The notes under the pieces: generated by a model
Told to the model about the DNA's origin: nothing
Databases searched by the model: none
Seen by the model: only the letters and a program-made list of their open reading frames with translations
Shown here: positions 55,387 to 63,787 of the stretch, piece by piece
How the letters are laid out: every line of letters starts with the position of its first letter
Numbering within the stretch: the stretch's first letter is position 1
Program-made: the position numbers and the translations under genes
Assembly (NCBI RefSeq): GCF_014672715.2
Contig: NZ_CP058566.2
Coordinates: 1,488,001 to 1,552,000, forward strand
DNA from: Dehalogenimonas etheniformans
GTDB taxonomy: Bacteria; Chloroflexota; Dehalococcoidia; Dehalococcoidales; Dehalococcoidaceae
Reading direction: 5' to 3'
Length of the DNA stretch: 64,000 bases

Positions 55387-56148
55387 ATGACGATAGATTT
55401 CATCACGCACGGCGCCGTCGCCATCATCACCTTGAACCGCCCCGAGGCTTATAACGCCCTCGACCTCGCCAGCCTCCGCGGCCTTTCCGATGCCGTTGCT
55501 CGTTTCGAATCTGACGGGAATCTCCAAGTTGCCATTATCACCGGTACCGGCAAAGCCTTCTGCGCCGGCGCCGATATCGATGAAACCCTTCCATATATGA
55601 AAGAACACGGCACCAAAACCCTGCCCCCGACGATCATGCGCGGCCAGAACTGTTCAAAACCTCTCATCGCCGCTATCAACGGGTTGGCTTTGGGCGGAGG
55701 ACTGGAACTGGCGTTTGCCTGTGACATTCGAATCGCTGCAGCGTCTGCAAGGCTCGGCTTTCCGGAGATCGGCTTAGGTCTTATCCCGGGTTGGGGTGGC
55801 ACTCAGCGTCTGGCTAGGCTAGTTGGCCTTGGGCGGGCATCAGAAATGATTCTCACCGGACATGCCATCAATGCCTCGGGAGCTGAACGTATCGGTCTGG
55901 TCAACAAGGTCGTCCCGGACAGCGAGTTGATGACCTCCGCGTTCGAAATGGCCCATGCCATCGCCGAAAAATCGCCGGAAGCGGTTAGAATCGCTAAAGA
56001 AGCCCTTCGTAAAGGTTTCGACCTACCTCTGAACGAGGCCCTTGACCTCGAAGCAGGTCTCGAAGATGCCGCTCTTCACACTGCCGGTTTTGAAGAAGGA
56101 ATGCTGGCATACCGCGAAAAACGGCGGGCACACAAAAACAAATCTTAG
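55387..56148 (+). CDS. Enoyl-CoA hydratase/isomerase (crotonase family)
   Basis: The 253-residue protein has the crotonase motifs VAIITLNRPEAYNALDL, KAFCAGADID, the oxyanion-hole loop INGLALGGGLELAFACDIRI (written as its two halves INGLALGGGLE and LAFACDIRI) and FPEIGLGLIPGWGGTQRL. Both catalytic glutamates of hydratases (E in GGGLELA and in FPEIGLG) are present. It hydrates trans-2-enoyl-CoA. With the dehydrogenase 71 bp downstream it makes a two-step interconversion of enoyl-, hydroxy- and ketoacyl-CoA. A GAACGTTCGTTC-type operator suggests acyl-CoA control. Confidence 0.93.
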   Translation: MTIDFITHGAVAIITLNRPEAYNALDLASLRGLSDAVARFESDGNLQVAIITGTGKAFCAGADIDETLPYMKEHGTKTLPPTIMRGQNCSKPLIAAINGLALGGGLELAFACDIRIAAASARLGFPEIGLGLIPGWGGTQRLARLVGLGRASEMILTGHAINASGAERIGLVNKVVPDSELMTSAFEMAHAIAEKSPEAVRIAKEALRKGFDLPLNEALDLEAGLEDAALHTAGFEEGMLAYREKRRAHKNKS

Positions 56149-56155
56149 AATAAAA

Positions 56156-56195
56156 TAGCCATTCGTGGTGAGCTTGTCGAACCATAACGGTGGGT
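56156..56195. repeat. Dispersed GTGGTGAGCTTGTCGAACC repeat unit
   Basis: ATTCGTGGTGAGCTTGTCG and AACCATAACGG lie between the hydratase and dehydrogenase genes; the first half matches 26193-26206. Confidence 0.55.
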
Positions 56196-56219
56196 TAGAA
56201 CAAGGGGGATTTTTCACCA

Positions 56220-57074
56220 ATGTCAATCAAAAAAGTCGGTGTGGTAGGTTTCACCGGCGTCATGGGTGCCGGCATTGTTCAGCTCTGCGCACAGTCCGGT
56301 TATGAAGTCGTCGGCTTCAGTCGCAATCCGGAGCGCACCAAAAAAGCCGTCGCCCTTATCGAAAAACACCTTAGCCGACTCGTAGAAAAGGAAAAAATCT
56401 CTGCATCCGATAAGGCTGCCGCCCTGGCTCGCATTTCCACCGCTGATAATATGAGCGCTCTTGGCGATTGCGACCTCGTCATCGAGAGCGTCGTCGAGAA
56501 CATGGACCTCAAAAAGAGCATCTTCGCTGAACTCGATGCCGCCTGCCACCCCGATGCCATCCTGGCCACCAATACCTCATCGCTTTCGATTATCGACCTG
56601 GCTATGGCTACCCGCCGCCCCAACCAGGTGCTCGGGCTCCACTTCTTCAACCCCGCACCTTTAATGCCACTGCTTGAAGTGGTGAAAACCATCGCCACTT
56701 CCGATGAAACTCTGGCCATAGGTAAAGGTTTCGGCGAGACCCTGAACAAAACGATTATCGTTGCCCGCGATGCGCCCGGCTACATCGTGAATACCCTTCT
56801 GATTCCCTATTTACTTAACGCCATCCGCATGCTTGACCGCGGCCAGGCGGCGCGTGAGGATATCGATACGGCGATCAAGTCCGGTTTGAACTACCCGATG
56901 GGACCGCTGCAAGTGGCTGACTATATCGGGCTGGACGCGCTCCTCTTTATCGCCAACATCATGTACGAGGAGTCCAAGGAACCGCAGTACGCCGCGCCGC
57001 CTCTATTAAAGAAAATGGTCACCGCAGGTTGGCTGGGCCGGAAGTCCGGCAAGGGCTTCTACGAATACCGATAA
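56220..57074 (+). CDS. 3-hydroxyacyl-CoA (3-hydroxybutyryl-CoA) dehydrogenase
   Basis: The 284-residue protein has the NAD-binding start VGVVGFTGVMGAGIVQLCA, NTSSLSIIDLA, the catalytic histidine in GLHFFNPAPLMPL, the DAPGYIVNTLL strand and a C-terminal dimer helix with YPMGPLQVADYIGLD. It oxidises (S)-3-hydroxyacyl-CoA or reduces the ketoacyl form. Length matches short-chain HBD/FadB2 enzymes. The first glycine loop reads GFTGVMG instead of the more common GxGxMG, a mild variation that could alter cofactor affinity. Likely cotranscribed with the hydratase. Confidence 0.93.
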   Translation: MSIKKVGVVGFTGVMGAGIVQLCAQSGYEVVGFSRNPERTKKAVALIEKHLSRLVEKEKISASDKAAALARISTADNMSALGDCDLVIESVVENMDLKKSIFAELDAACHPDAILATNTSSLSIIDLAMATRRPNQVLGLHFFNPAPLMPLLEVVKTIATSDETLAIGKGFGETLNKTIIVARDAPGYIVNTLLIPYLLNAIRMLDRGQAAREDIDTAIKSGLNYPMGPLQVADYIGLDALLFIANIMYEESKEPQYAAPPLLKKMVTAGWLGRKSGKGFYEYR

Positions 57075-57091
57075 ATAACCAATTCACTACA

Positions 57092-57171
57092 CACAAATTT
57101 CAAGGTTTGGATCTTGATTTGGTGTTTGGTTATTGTTTGGTTCTTGTTTCTTGGTTATTGGTTATTTGGCT
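57092..57171. repeat. Low-complexity TTTGGTTATT-type spacer element
   Basis: The gap is built from degenerate units of GGTTTGG, TTGGTTATTG and TTCTTG on the plus strand, much richer in T and G than flanking DNA and with hardly any C. Confidence 0.6.
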
Positions 57172-57531
57172 TTAGCCTAAGCGCCAGGCTAATTCCCAGA
57201 ATTGGTGCAAAATGTCGGGGTTTTCGGTGCCCAATAGTCGGCTCACTTCACCGTCGACATCATGGCTCAGCCTCAACCGCCACTTGGTCATTTGTCTTGA
57301 ATTGGGCATGACCAACCCATGTTCCCATCTCTCGAGTTCATCCTCGGAGATTCCTAGGTTCGTCGCGATGTCGCACCGGGTTTGACCGATCTGTTCTCGC
57401 AGTTTACCAAGCGACGGGCCGTCTCCATTCCTTATGAGGGAAATCAGCCCGCTGACTTTGCTGAAATCGACTTCTCCTGTGTTCACCTTGGCAGAACTCC
57501 TGCGATATACCCGAAAAATTATTGGGTTCAT
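57172..57531 (-). CDS. HTH (XRE-like) DNA-binding protein, unclassified
   Basis: From the ATG at 57531 the 119-residue protein has a central helix-turn-helix of XRE type, LREQIGQTRCDIATNLGISE then DELERWEHGLVMPN, followed by a helical tail. The HTH is divergent but keeps the Q..IA..LGIS pattern. It is divergently transcribed from a TSUP permease gene, sharing an 80-bp intergenic region, so it could regulate that gene. Start is uncertain; the open frame reaches 57606. Confidence 0.65.
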   Translation of the reverse strand: MNPIIFRVYRRSSAKVNTGEVDFSKVSGLISLIRNGDGPSLGKLREQIGQTRCDIATNLGISEDELERWEHGLVMPNSRQMTKWRLRLSHDVDGEVSRLLGTENPDILHQFWELAWRLG

Positions 57532-57594
57532 CTTACGCGGGTAATAACAGCCTTGCAACAGGAGGATAATTTCCCCTTCAAAGCAAAAAGGTTT

Positions 57595-57600
57595 TATACT
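57595..57600 (+). promoter_or_regulatory. -10 element of the TSUP permease gene
   Basis: TATACT ends 11 nt before the ATG at 57612, giving a predicted leader of about 5 nt and overlapping the alternative TTG start at 57600. Confidence 0.45.
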
Positions 57601-57611
57601 TGTCACCGCTT

Positions 57612-58400
57612 ATGGGCGAATCGATTATAAACGGTGCCTGGGTTCTGCCGGCACTCCTCGCGCTGGTCGGGCTGGTTGTGGGTGCGTACGGAACGCTTAT
57701 CGGCGTCGGCGGCGCTCTGGTACTGGTGCCCCTGCTGTTACTCCTGTATCCCCACGCCACCCCCCAAGCGATTACCGCTATCTCTCTCGTCATCGTGCTG
57801 GTTAATTCGGTCGGCGGCACGATCGCCTACGCCCGCCAAAAACGCGTCGATTACCGCAACGGACTGATTTTTGCCTTTGGGACGGTGCCGGGAGTCCTGC
57901 TCGGCATATGGACCTTGCAGTACGTTTCGAGAAATCTCTTCGCCCTCATCTTCGGAATTGTGATGATCGCGATTTCAGCATTTCTGATAATTCGGGCGGA
58001 ACCGGCTAACACCGCTAAATCGGTCAACGGGCATTATAGCTGTAACCGGCCGCTTGGATTCACCTTAAGCATGGTAGCAGGTTATCTGGCGGGGTTACTG
58101 GGCATAGGCGGCGGCATCATCCATGTCCCGGTGATGGTGTACATCATGTGTTTCCCCACCCACGTCGCCACCGCCACCTCCCATTTTATCCTGATCTTCA
58201 CCGGCGCCACCGGTACCTTGACCCATTTGGGTCAAGGTACTTTCGGCTCGGACTGGTCGGTCATTATTTGGCTGGCCCTTGGAGTTGTCCTCGGATCGCA
58301 GATAGGCGCCCGACTCTCAAAACGCGTTCACGGTAATGTGCTCATCCGTTTGCTTGCGGTAGCTTTGGCTATCACGGGGTTGAGATTGGTGCTAGGATAG
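57612..58400 (+). CDS. TSUP (TauE/SafE) family anion permease
   Basis: The 262-residue membrane protein has about eight helices in two related halves, each with the TSUP glycine motif: GTLIGVGGALVLVPLLLLL and GLLGIGGGIIHVPVMVYIM. TSUP carriers export or import sulfite, sulfoacetate or related organosulfur anions. Substrate here is unknown; no sulfur-metabolism gene is adjacent apart from yedF 2.3 kb away. The ATG at 57612 is preferred over a TTG inside the promoter. Confidence 0.9.
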   Translation: MGESIINGAWVLPALLALVGLVVGAYGTLIGVGGALVLVPLLLLLYPHATPQAITAISLVIVLVNSVGGTIAYARQKRVDYRNGLIFAFGTVPGVLLGIWTLQYVSRNLFALIFGIVMIAISAFLIIRAEPANTAKSVNGHYSCNRPLGFTLSMVAGYLAGLLGIGGGIIHVPVMVYIMCFPTHVATATSHFILIFTGATGTLTHLGQGTFGSDWSVIIWLALGVVLGSQIGARLSKRVHGNVLIRLLAVALAITGLRLVLG

Positions 58401-58450
58401 TCGAGTTATGTTAAAATTGGTCAGCGCAATGGTTCATCGAGGCTGATCGT

Positions 58451-59401
58451 ATGGTCATGGCACAATCACAAAAACTGCCCCCAAAGCTAAGGATGGAAAC
58501 CGTCGAGTTCGGCGGCCTGACCTGGTACGACATCGAAAGGCCTTCCGAAACCGAGACGACCTACCTTGCCCAGAATTTCCCCTTCCATCCCCTCGACCTT
58601 GACGACGTTCTCTCCAAGCGCCAGCGCCCCAAGATCGACGAATATAAAGACTATCACTTCATGGTGTTCCATTTCCCGGTTTACAATAAGGTCGAAAAAC
58701 TGCTGACACCTTCCCAGCTTTCCGTTTTTATCGGTTCCAACTACCTGATCACCCTTCACGCGGGCCTGCTTAGGCCCCTGACCAGGCTGTTCCGTGAATG
58801 CGAAATGGATGATGAGTGTCGGAAAGAATTCCTTACCCACGGACCCGGCTACCTGCTCTACCGGATCGTCGACCGCCTGGTGGACTACTGCCAGCCCATC
58901 GTCAACAAGATCCTGGAGAATATGGACCGGATCGAGGACGAAATTTTCGCAAAACACCGCGCCGGTACGGTCAAGGAAATTTCCGTGCTCCGGCGTGATA
59001 TCATCACCTTCCGCCGCACGATCTGGCCAATGCGCGCCGTCATTGCCGGCCTGGAGCCCAAGCTCAAGCGTTACATAGACACCGACCTCAATGTCTACTT
59101 CGGCGATCTGATCGATCACACCGACAAGATCTGGGATAGTCTCGACGAGTGCAAGGAAGTTATCGAAGCGCTGTCAGCAACGTTCGATTCGATGTCATAC
59201 AACAACTACAACGCCGGCATCCGCACCCTCACTATCTTCGCCACTATCACCCTGCCGCTGCTGCTCGTCGCCAGCGTTTATGGCATGAATATCCCCTTGC
59301 CCGGCCAGAATACAGCGCACCCCATCATCATCGTCCTATTGATAACCCTCGGCGCCACCATATTCACCGGCCTTGTCCTTAAGCGATTGAAAATCATTTA
59401 G
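58451..59401 (+). CDS. corA: CorA family magnesium/cobalt transporter
   Basis: The 316-residue protein has a large cytoplasmic alpha/beta domain, a long stalk helix and two C-terminal membrane helices. The signature YGMNIP (about 276-281) lies at the end of the first, followed by the periplasmic loop PGQNTAH. It forms a pentameric Mg2+ channel. Length and the GMN motif are normal. GAGG lies 8 nt before the ATG at 58451; an ATG two codons later is possible. Confidence 0.95.
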   Translation: MVMAQSQKLPPKLRMETVEFGGLTWYDIERPSETETTYLAQNFPFHPLDLDDVLSKRQRPKIDEYKDYHFMVFHFPVYNKVEKLLTPSQLSVFIGSNYLITLHAGLLRPLTRLFRECEMDDECRKEFLTHGPGYLLYRIVDRLVDYCQPIVNKILENMDRIEDEIFAKHRAGTVKEISVLRRDIITFRRTIWPMRAVIAGLEPKLKRYIDTDLNVYFGDLIDHTDKIWDSLDECKEVIEALSATFDSMSYNNYNAGIRTLTIFATITLPLLLVASVYGMNIPLPGQNTAHPIIIVLLITLGATIFTGLVLKRLKII

Positions 59402-59423
59402 CCTCCCCGAAAGGAACCTTTTC

Positions 59424-60101
59424 TTGCGCATTTCTCCGCGTTTAATGGTAATCGCCGCTCTGTTTGTCACTTGCCTTATCGCGGCCAACATTATCGCCGT
59501 CAAGCTTATCTCCGTCGGTTCCAATATCGTCTTGCCGGCGGCTATTATCATCTTTCCCTTGAGCTACATCATCGGCGATATCCTGACCGAAGTCTATGGC
59601 TTTGCCTGGGCTCGGCGCGTCATCTGGCTCGGCTTCTTATGTAATTTCATCTTCGTTTTCTTTGCCTGGATCGGCGGCTTGCTCCCCGGTGCGTCATTCT
59701 GGCAGGGCCAATCAGCATACGAAACAATTTTGGGCTACACCCCTCGCCTTCTGTTGGCTTCCTTCAGCGGATACCTTTTGGGCAGTTTCGCCAACGCCGC
59801 GGTCCTGTCCAGGATGAAAATCTGGACAAAGGGACGGTATCTCTGGACGCGGACCATGGGTTCGACCATTGTCGGTGAGGGTCTTGACTCGGCGGCTTTT
59901 ATCACCGTCGCCTTCATCGGCACTCCCGCTTTCGCCCTGATGCTGATCGTCTATCATTGGGCCGCTAAAACGCTCATCGAAGCCGTGGCGACTCCCGTGA
60001 CCTATGCCGTGGTCAATTACCTCAAGAGGGTTGAAAAGACCGACTCTTTCGACCGCGGTGTAAACTTTAATCCATTCAAACTGGCGGACGCCAAGCCATG
60101 A
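59424..60101 (+). CDS. Queuosine precursor transporter (YhhQ/VUT family)
   Basis: The 225-residue protein has six hydrophobic segments and the family pattern LIAANIIAVKLISVG, then FPLSYIIGDILTEVYG and a C-terminal EGLDSAAFITVAFIG. Family members import 7-cyano- or 7-aminomethyl-7-deazaguanine for queuosine in tRNA. The start is TTG at 59424 with AAAGGA upstream. It overlaps the MBL gene by 4 bp. Confidence 0.9.
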   Translation: MRISPRLMVIAALFVTCLIAANIIAVKLISVGSNIVLPAAIIIFPLSYIIGDILTEVYGFAWARRVIWLGFLCNFIFVFFAWIGGLLPGASFWQGQSAYETILGYTPRLLLASFSGYLLGSFANAAVLSRMKIWTKGRYLWTRTMGSTIVGEGLDSAAFITVAFIGTPAFALMLIVYHWAAKTLIEAVATPVTYAVVNYLKRVEKTDSFDRGVNFNPFKLADAKP

Positions 60102-60871
60102 AAATCAAATTCCTGGGCGCTCACAACTGCGAGACTGCCACTACCGGGATGATGTGCATTTTGGTCGATGACCGGATCGTCGTTGACGCCGGTGCTCTCA
60201 CCCGTAATATGACGCTCGATGAAATGTTCAAAATAAAGGCTCTCTTCTTGACCCACGGCCATTTGGATCATTTCCGTGATATCGCCACATTGGGCATGAA
60301 CCTGTTTCTGAACGGGCGGACTCTCGACGTCTACGGTAGCGAGGAAACCCGTGCCGCCATCTCGGAACATATTCTCAACGGCGCCATCTATTCAAAATTT
60401 TTCGACAGTCCGCAAAATAACCCAACTCTTAGGTTTAATCTCGTCAAAGCCGGCGAATCTTTTAAAATCGATGATTATGAGGTAATGCCTCTCGCCCTGC
60501 CCCACCCCGTACCCGTCCTGGGCTATCAATTGACCGATGCATGGGGTAAAAAGTTCTTCTACACCGGCGACACCGGGACCGGGATGTCGCGCGCCATCGA
60601 ACAAATTTCGCCGGATTTCATGGCGGTAGATGTCACGGCTTCTTCGCGATACACGGCGTTCTTCTCGGTACGCAACCAGCACCTGACTTCAGAGACATTG
60701 GGCGATGAGTTGAAGACTTTCAGGGAACTCAAAGGCTATCTTCCGCCCGTCGCATGTGTCCATATGAGCCCTTTCGGCGAACCGGAGATCGCCATTGAGA
60801 TCGATGCCCTTTCGGCCTCCTTGTGCAGCCCCGTTTACCTCGCCCGGGAAGGTCTTGTAGTCGAGCTCTAG
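60098..60871 (+). CDS. MBL-fold metallohydrolase (class II cAMP phosphodiesterase-like)
   Basis: The 257-residue protein has FLGAHNCETATTG, the zinc motif THGHLDHFRD, the LPHPVPVLGY segment and FYTGDTG. The pattern resembles class II phosphodiesterase/lactonase-type MBL proteins; its substrate is unknown. The coupling by a 4-bp overlap to the queuosine transporter gene may be functional or only economical packing. Confidence 0.85.
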   Translation: MKIKFLGAHNCETATTGMMCILVDDRIVVDAGALTRNMTLDEMFKIKALFLTHGHLDHFRDIATLGMNLFLNGRTLDVYGSEETRAAISEHILNGAIYSKFFDSPQNNPTLRFNLVKAGESFKIDDYEVMPLALPHPVPVLGYQLTDAWGKKFFYTGDTGTGMSRAIEQISPDFMAVDVTASSRYTAFFSVRNQHLTSETLGDELKTFRELKGYLPPVACVHMSPFGEPEIAIEIDALSASLCSPVYLAREGLVVEL

Positions 60872-60880
60872 GTTGTTCCG

Positions 60881-61357
60881 ATGGAATTGCCCCGGTTCAT
60901 CGTAGATCAAAATGTCGGCAAACTGGCGCGGTGGTTGCGGCTCTTGGGCTACGACGCCGTCTTTTTCACCGGTGAGGATGACACCCGGATGGTCAAGCAG
61001 GCGCTCGCCGAAAACCGCATCCTCCTCACCCGCGACACCGCCATCCAGCGCCGGCGGGTGGTCACCTCCGGTAGTCTCAAAGTTATGACCTTCGAGACCG
61101 AGGATGCCGAAGTCCAAATGGGGCAACTCCTCGCTCAGTTCCAACTCGTAGGCCTCAGCCACCCTTTCCCCCGGTGTTTGGAGGATAATTCGTTACTTCG
61201 CCCGATCGACAAACTAGCTATCGAAAAACGAGTGCCCCGATACACCTTCGAGTCTCAGGAGGAATTCATGGAATGCCCGATGTGTGGGCGCGTTTATTGG
61301 CGCGGCACTCACTGGCAAGCCCTCAAACGTCGTCTCGCCGGGTTTCGTAATCAGTAA
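60881..61357 (+). CDS. Mut7-C RNase domain protein (DUF82)
   Basis: The 158-residue protein has the Mut7-C (PIN-like) core: FIVDQNVGKLARWLRLLGYD, ENRILLTRDTAIQRR, then the C-terminal zinc ribbon. Family members have two knuckles, RCxxCN and CPxCGRVYW; here the second (ECPMCGRVYWRGTHW) is intact but the first reads RCLEDN, with one cysteine missing. Metal binding may be weakened. The family is predicted to be a ribonuclease. It starts 9 bp after the MBL gene stop. Confidence 0.9.
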   Translation: MELPRFIVDQNVGKLARWLRLLGYDAVFFTGEDDTRMVKQALAENRILLTRDTAIQRRRVVTSGSLKVMTFETEDAEVQMGQLLAQFQLVGLSHPFPRCLEDNSLLRPIDKLAIEKRVPRYTFESQEEFMECPMCGRVYWRGTHWQALKRRLAGFRNQ

Positions 61358-61378
61358 CCTCGATTATTTGGTCATGCG

Positions 61379-61420
61379 AGTTTGTTTCGGATTTCGATAT
61401 TCGAATTTCGTATTTGGGTC
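61379..61420. repeat. Low-complexity TTTCGGATTTCG spacer element
   Basis: TTTCGGATTTCGATATTCGA and AATTTCGTATTTGGG fill the gap before the nnr promoter. The first part is close to 32077-32096 (TTTCGGATTTCGATACTCG). Confidence 0.65.
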
Positions 61421-61421
61421 A

Positions 61422-61450
61422 TTGACCGCCACTATTTCCACTGCTACACT
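61422..61450 (+). promoter_or_regulatory. Promoter giving a leaderless nnr mRNA
   Basis: TTGACC (61422-61427), an exact 17-bp spacer and TGC-extended TACACT (61445-61450) are followed by 7 nt and then ATG at 61458. This is the best-formed of the leaderless-type promoters in the window. Confidence 0.75.
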
Positions 61451-61457
61451 CAATGCC

Positions 61458-63029
61458 ATGAAACTTGTAACTTCCACCGAAATGAATCTCCTCGAAAAAC
61501 GCGCCGTGGAATCTGGGATAAGCCTTGCGGATTTAATGCGCAACGCCGGCCAGGCCGTGGCGACTGAAATCTGCGGCCTCTTCGATTCCTTCCCCGGAAA
61601 AAAGGCGTTGGTCCTCATCGGACCCGGCAATAACGGCGGTGACGGATTGGTGGCTGCAAGGTCGCTCAAGGATGCCGGGGCTATTATCAGTGTCTATCTT
61701 CTTTCGCCTCGAGATCCTGAGGACTTCGCATACAAGCAGGTTTTGGAAGCTGATATAAACCCCATTGACGTTCAATCGGATGCCGGTTTTTCAAAACTGC
61801 GAAAAATCCTGGACGAGACTGACCTCGTCCTCGACGCAGTTTTCGGTACGGGTCTGTCTCGTCCTGTTACCGGTGCTCCAGCCGCGGCTTTGGCCCTCGT
61901 CGCCGAAGTCCGTGAAGAACGCCCCGAGATGATTGTCATTGCCCTTGACCTCCCCTCAGGGCTCAACCCCGATACCGGGGAGGTGGATGATTCAACCCTC
62001 GCCGTTGATTACACCATTACTCTAGGCTACGCCAAGCGCGGTTTTTTCCTTTTCCCCGGCGCCGATTACACCAGACAGATCCTGGTTGCCAATATCGGCA
62101 TCCCGGAGGGCCTGGACGATGACATTCTGTCCGAAGTGATCGATGAACACGATGTTCTGGCCATCTTACCCATCCGTCCTTCCGACGCCCACAAAGGTTC
62201 ATTCGGCAAAGTCATGGTCGTTGCCGGCTCCGCCGAGTTTATCGGCGCCGCCACCCTTGCTTGTCAGTCCGCCGCGCGCGCCGGCGCCGGTCTGGTGACC
62301 CTTGCCGCTAGGCGAAGCCTTCACCACATATTTGCTGCCAAACTGATCGAAACGACTCATCTGCTCCTACCTGAAACGATGCATAATGAGCTTGCCCCTG
62401 AAGCCGCGGAGGTTGCGTTATCGAAACTGACCAAATACGACGCCGCCGCCGTTGGTCCCGGTTTGGGCCAGGCACCTGAAACTGTTGAGTTTATACATCG
62501 ACTGCTGTCGGGCATTTCGGAGAACACAAAATTGGTGCTCGACGCGGACGCTTTGAATGCTCTGTCCTTAACCCCGGATTGGTGGAAAGTTTTCGATCGC
62601 CGGGCTGTACTGACCCCTCACACCGGCGAATTTGCCCGCCTCAGCGGTTTGTCAATCGGGGAAATCCTGGCCAACCGGATGGAGGTCTGCCGCAAGAAAG
62701 CCGCTTTATGGGGCAAGGTCGTCGTACTTAAAGGTGCTCACACCGTTGTCGGCTCACCAGACGGACGGATCGCCGTCTCGCCCTCAGCCAACCCGGGACT
62801 TGCCAGCGGCGGTACCGGCGACGTTTTAACCGGAATCATCGCATCCCTCCTGGCTCAAGGACTGGATGAGTTTGACGCCGCCCGTGCCGGCGTTTACATC
62901 CATGCCATGGCCGGAGAGGCCGTCCGCGGCAACATCGGAGATGCCGGCATGATCGCCTCCGATCTCCTGATCCAGATTCCTCGAGCGATAAAATCAATCA
63001 AGGAACATGACCATGCTTCTTGTCATTGA
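61458..63029 (+). CDS. nnr: Bifunctional NAD(P)H-hydrate epimerase / ADP-dependent dehydratase Nnr
   Basis: The 523-residue enzyme repairs hydrated NADH and NADPH. The N-terminal YjeF_N epimerase domain (about 1-215) has MNLLEKRAVESGI, GPGNNGGDGLVAAR and DLPSGLNPDTG. The C-terminal ribokinase-like dehydratase (about 230-520) has KGSFGKVMVVAGS, LTPHTGEFARL and NPGLASGGTGDVLTG. The long open frame reaches upstream to 61284, but the promoter at 61422-61450 fixes the ATG at 61458. It overlaps coaX by 17 bp. Confidence 0.95.
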   Translation: MKLVTSTEMNLLEKRAVESGISLADLMRNAGQAVATEICGLFDSFPGKKALVLIGPGNNGGDGLVAARSLKDAGAIISVYLLSPRDPEDFAYKQVLEADINPIDVQSDAGFSKLRKILDETDLVLDAVFGTGLSRPVTGAPAAALALVAEVREERPEMIVIALDLPSGLNPDTGEVDDSTLAVDYTITLGYAKRGFFLFPGADYTRQILVANIGIPEGLDDDILSEVIDEHDVLAILPIRPSDAHKGSFGKVMVVAGSAEFIGAATLACQSAARAGAGLVTLAARRSLHHIFAAKLIETTHLLLPETMHNELAPEAAEVALSKLTKYDAAAVGPGLGQAPETVEFIHRLLSGISENTKLVLDADALNALSLTPDWWKVFDRRAVLTPHTGEFARLSGLSIGEILANRMEVCRKKAALWGKVVVLKGAHTVVGSPDGRIAVSPSANPGLASGGTGDVLTGIIASLLAQGLDEFDAARAGVYIHAMAGEAVRGNIGDAGMIASDLLIQIPRAIKSIKEHDHASCH

Positions 63030-63780
63030 CATCGGTAACACCTCCATCTCCCTCGGCCTGTACGATGGCGAAAAACTGAAGGTCAGCCTCAGGGTCGCCA
63101 CCGTCCTTCACCGGATGCCAGACGAGTACGCCTCATTATTGCTCCATCTGCTCGAGATAAATGGCATCGATCGTAAATCGATCGATAAAGTCGCCCTCTG
63201 CTCCGTCGTGCCGCCACTCACCGCCACCTTTGAAGACTTATGCCGCAAGTATTTCAACACCGACCCGCTCACCATCGGCGTGGGCACCAAAACCGGGGTC
63301 AAGATCCGCATGGACAACCCCCGCGAGGTCGGTGCCGACCGTATCGTCAATTCCGCCGCCGCCTTTCATCTCTACCGTTCAGCTTGCATCGTCGTCGATC
63401 TCGGCACCGGTACCACTTTCGACACCGTATCCTCGTCCGGCGATTTTATCGGAGGAGCCATCGCCCCCGGCATCAACATCGCCGCCGAGGCGCTCACATC
63501 CCGAACATCGATGCTACCAAGAATCGAACTCCACGCGCCGGAGAAAGCCATCGGCACTTCCACCGTCAAAGCCATGCAGTCGGGCATGGTCTTCGGTTAT
63601 GTCGGTCTCATCGAAGGCATCGTCGGCAGGATTCAAAAAGAGTTGCCTTCCCCTGCCAAGGTCATCGCCACCGGCGGCTACGCCGAACTCCTGGCTTCTC
63701 AAACCAGAGTTTTCGATGTCGTCAGCCCCGATCTCACTCTCTACGGACTCCGCCTGATTTATTACATGAACCGGGCGTGA
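63013..63780 (+). CDS. coaX: Type III pantothenate kinase
   Basis: The 255-residue enzyme phosphorylates pantothenate, the first step of coenzyme A synthesis. It has the ASKHA start LLVIDIGNTSISLGLYDG, the SVVPPLT loop, ADRIVNSAAAFHLYR, the DLGTGTTFDTV phosphate-binding motif, GGAIAPGINIAAEAL and FGYVGLIEGIV. AAGGA lies 8 nt before the ATG at 63013; the ATG two codons upstream is too close. The product fits CoA-dependent pathways encoded nearby. Confidence 0.95.
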   Translation: MLLVIDIGNTSISLGLYDGEKLKVSLRVATVLHRMPDEYASLLLHLLEINGIDRKSIDKVALCSVVPPLTATFEDLCRKYFNTDPLTIGVGTKTGVKIRMDNPREVGADRIVNSAAAFHLYRSACIVVDLGTGTTFDTVSSSGDFIGGAIAPGINIAAEALTSRTSMLPRIELHAPEKAIGTSTVKAMQSGMVFGYVGLIEGIVGRIQKELPSPAKVIATGGYAELLASQTRVFDVVSPDLTLYGLRLIYYMNRA

Positions 63781-63787
63781 TCCTGTT

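Noticed and set aside
49160-57171. Short repeated units between genes considered as CRISPR
   Set aside because: Units are degenerate, AT-rich, of varying length, without constant repeats or unique spacers, and there are no cas genes.
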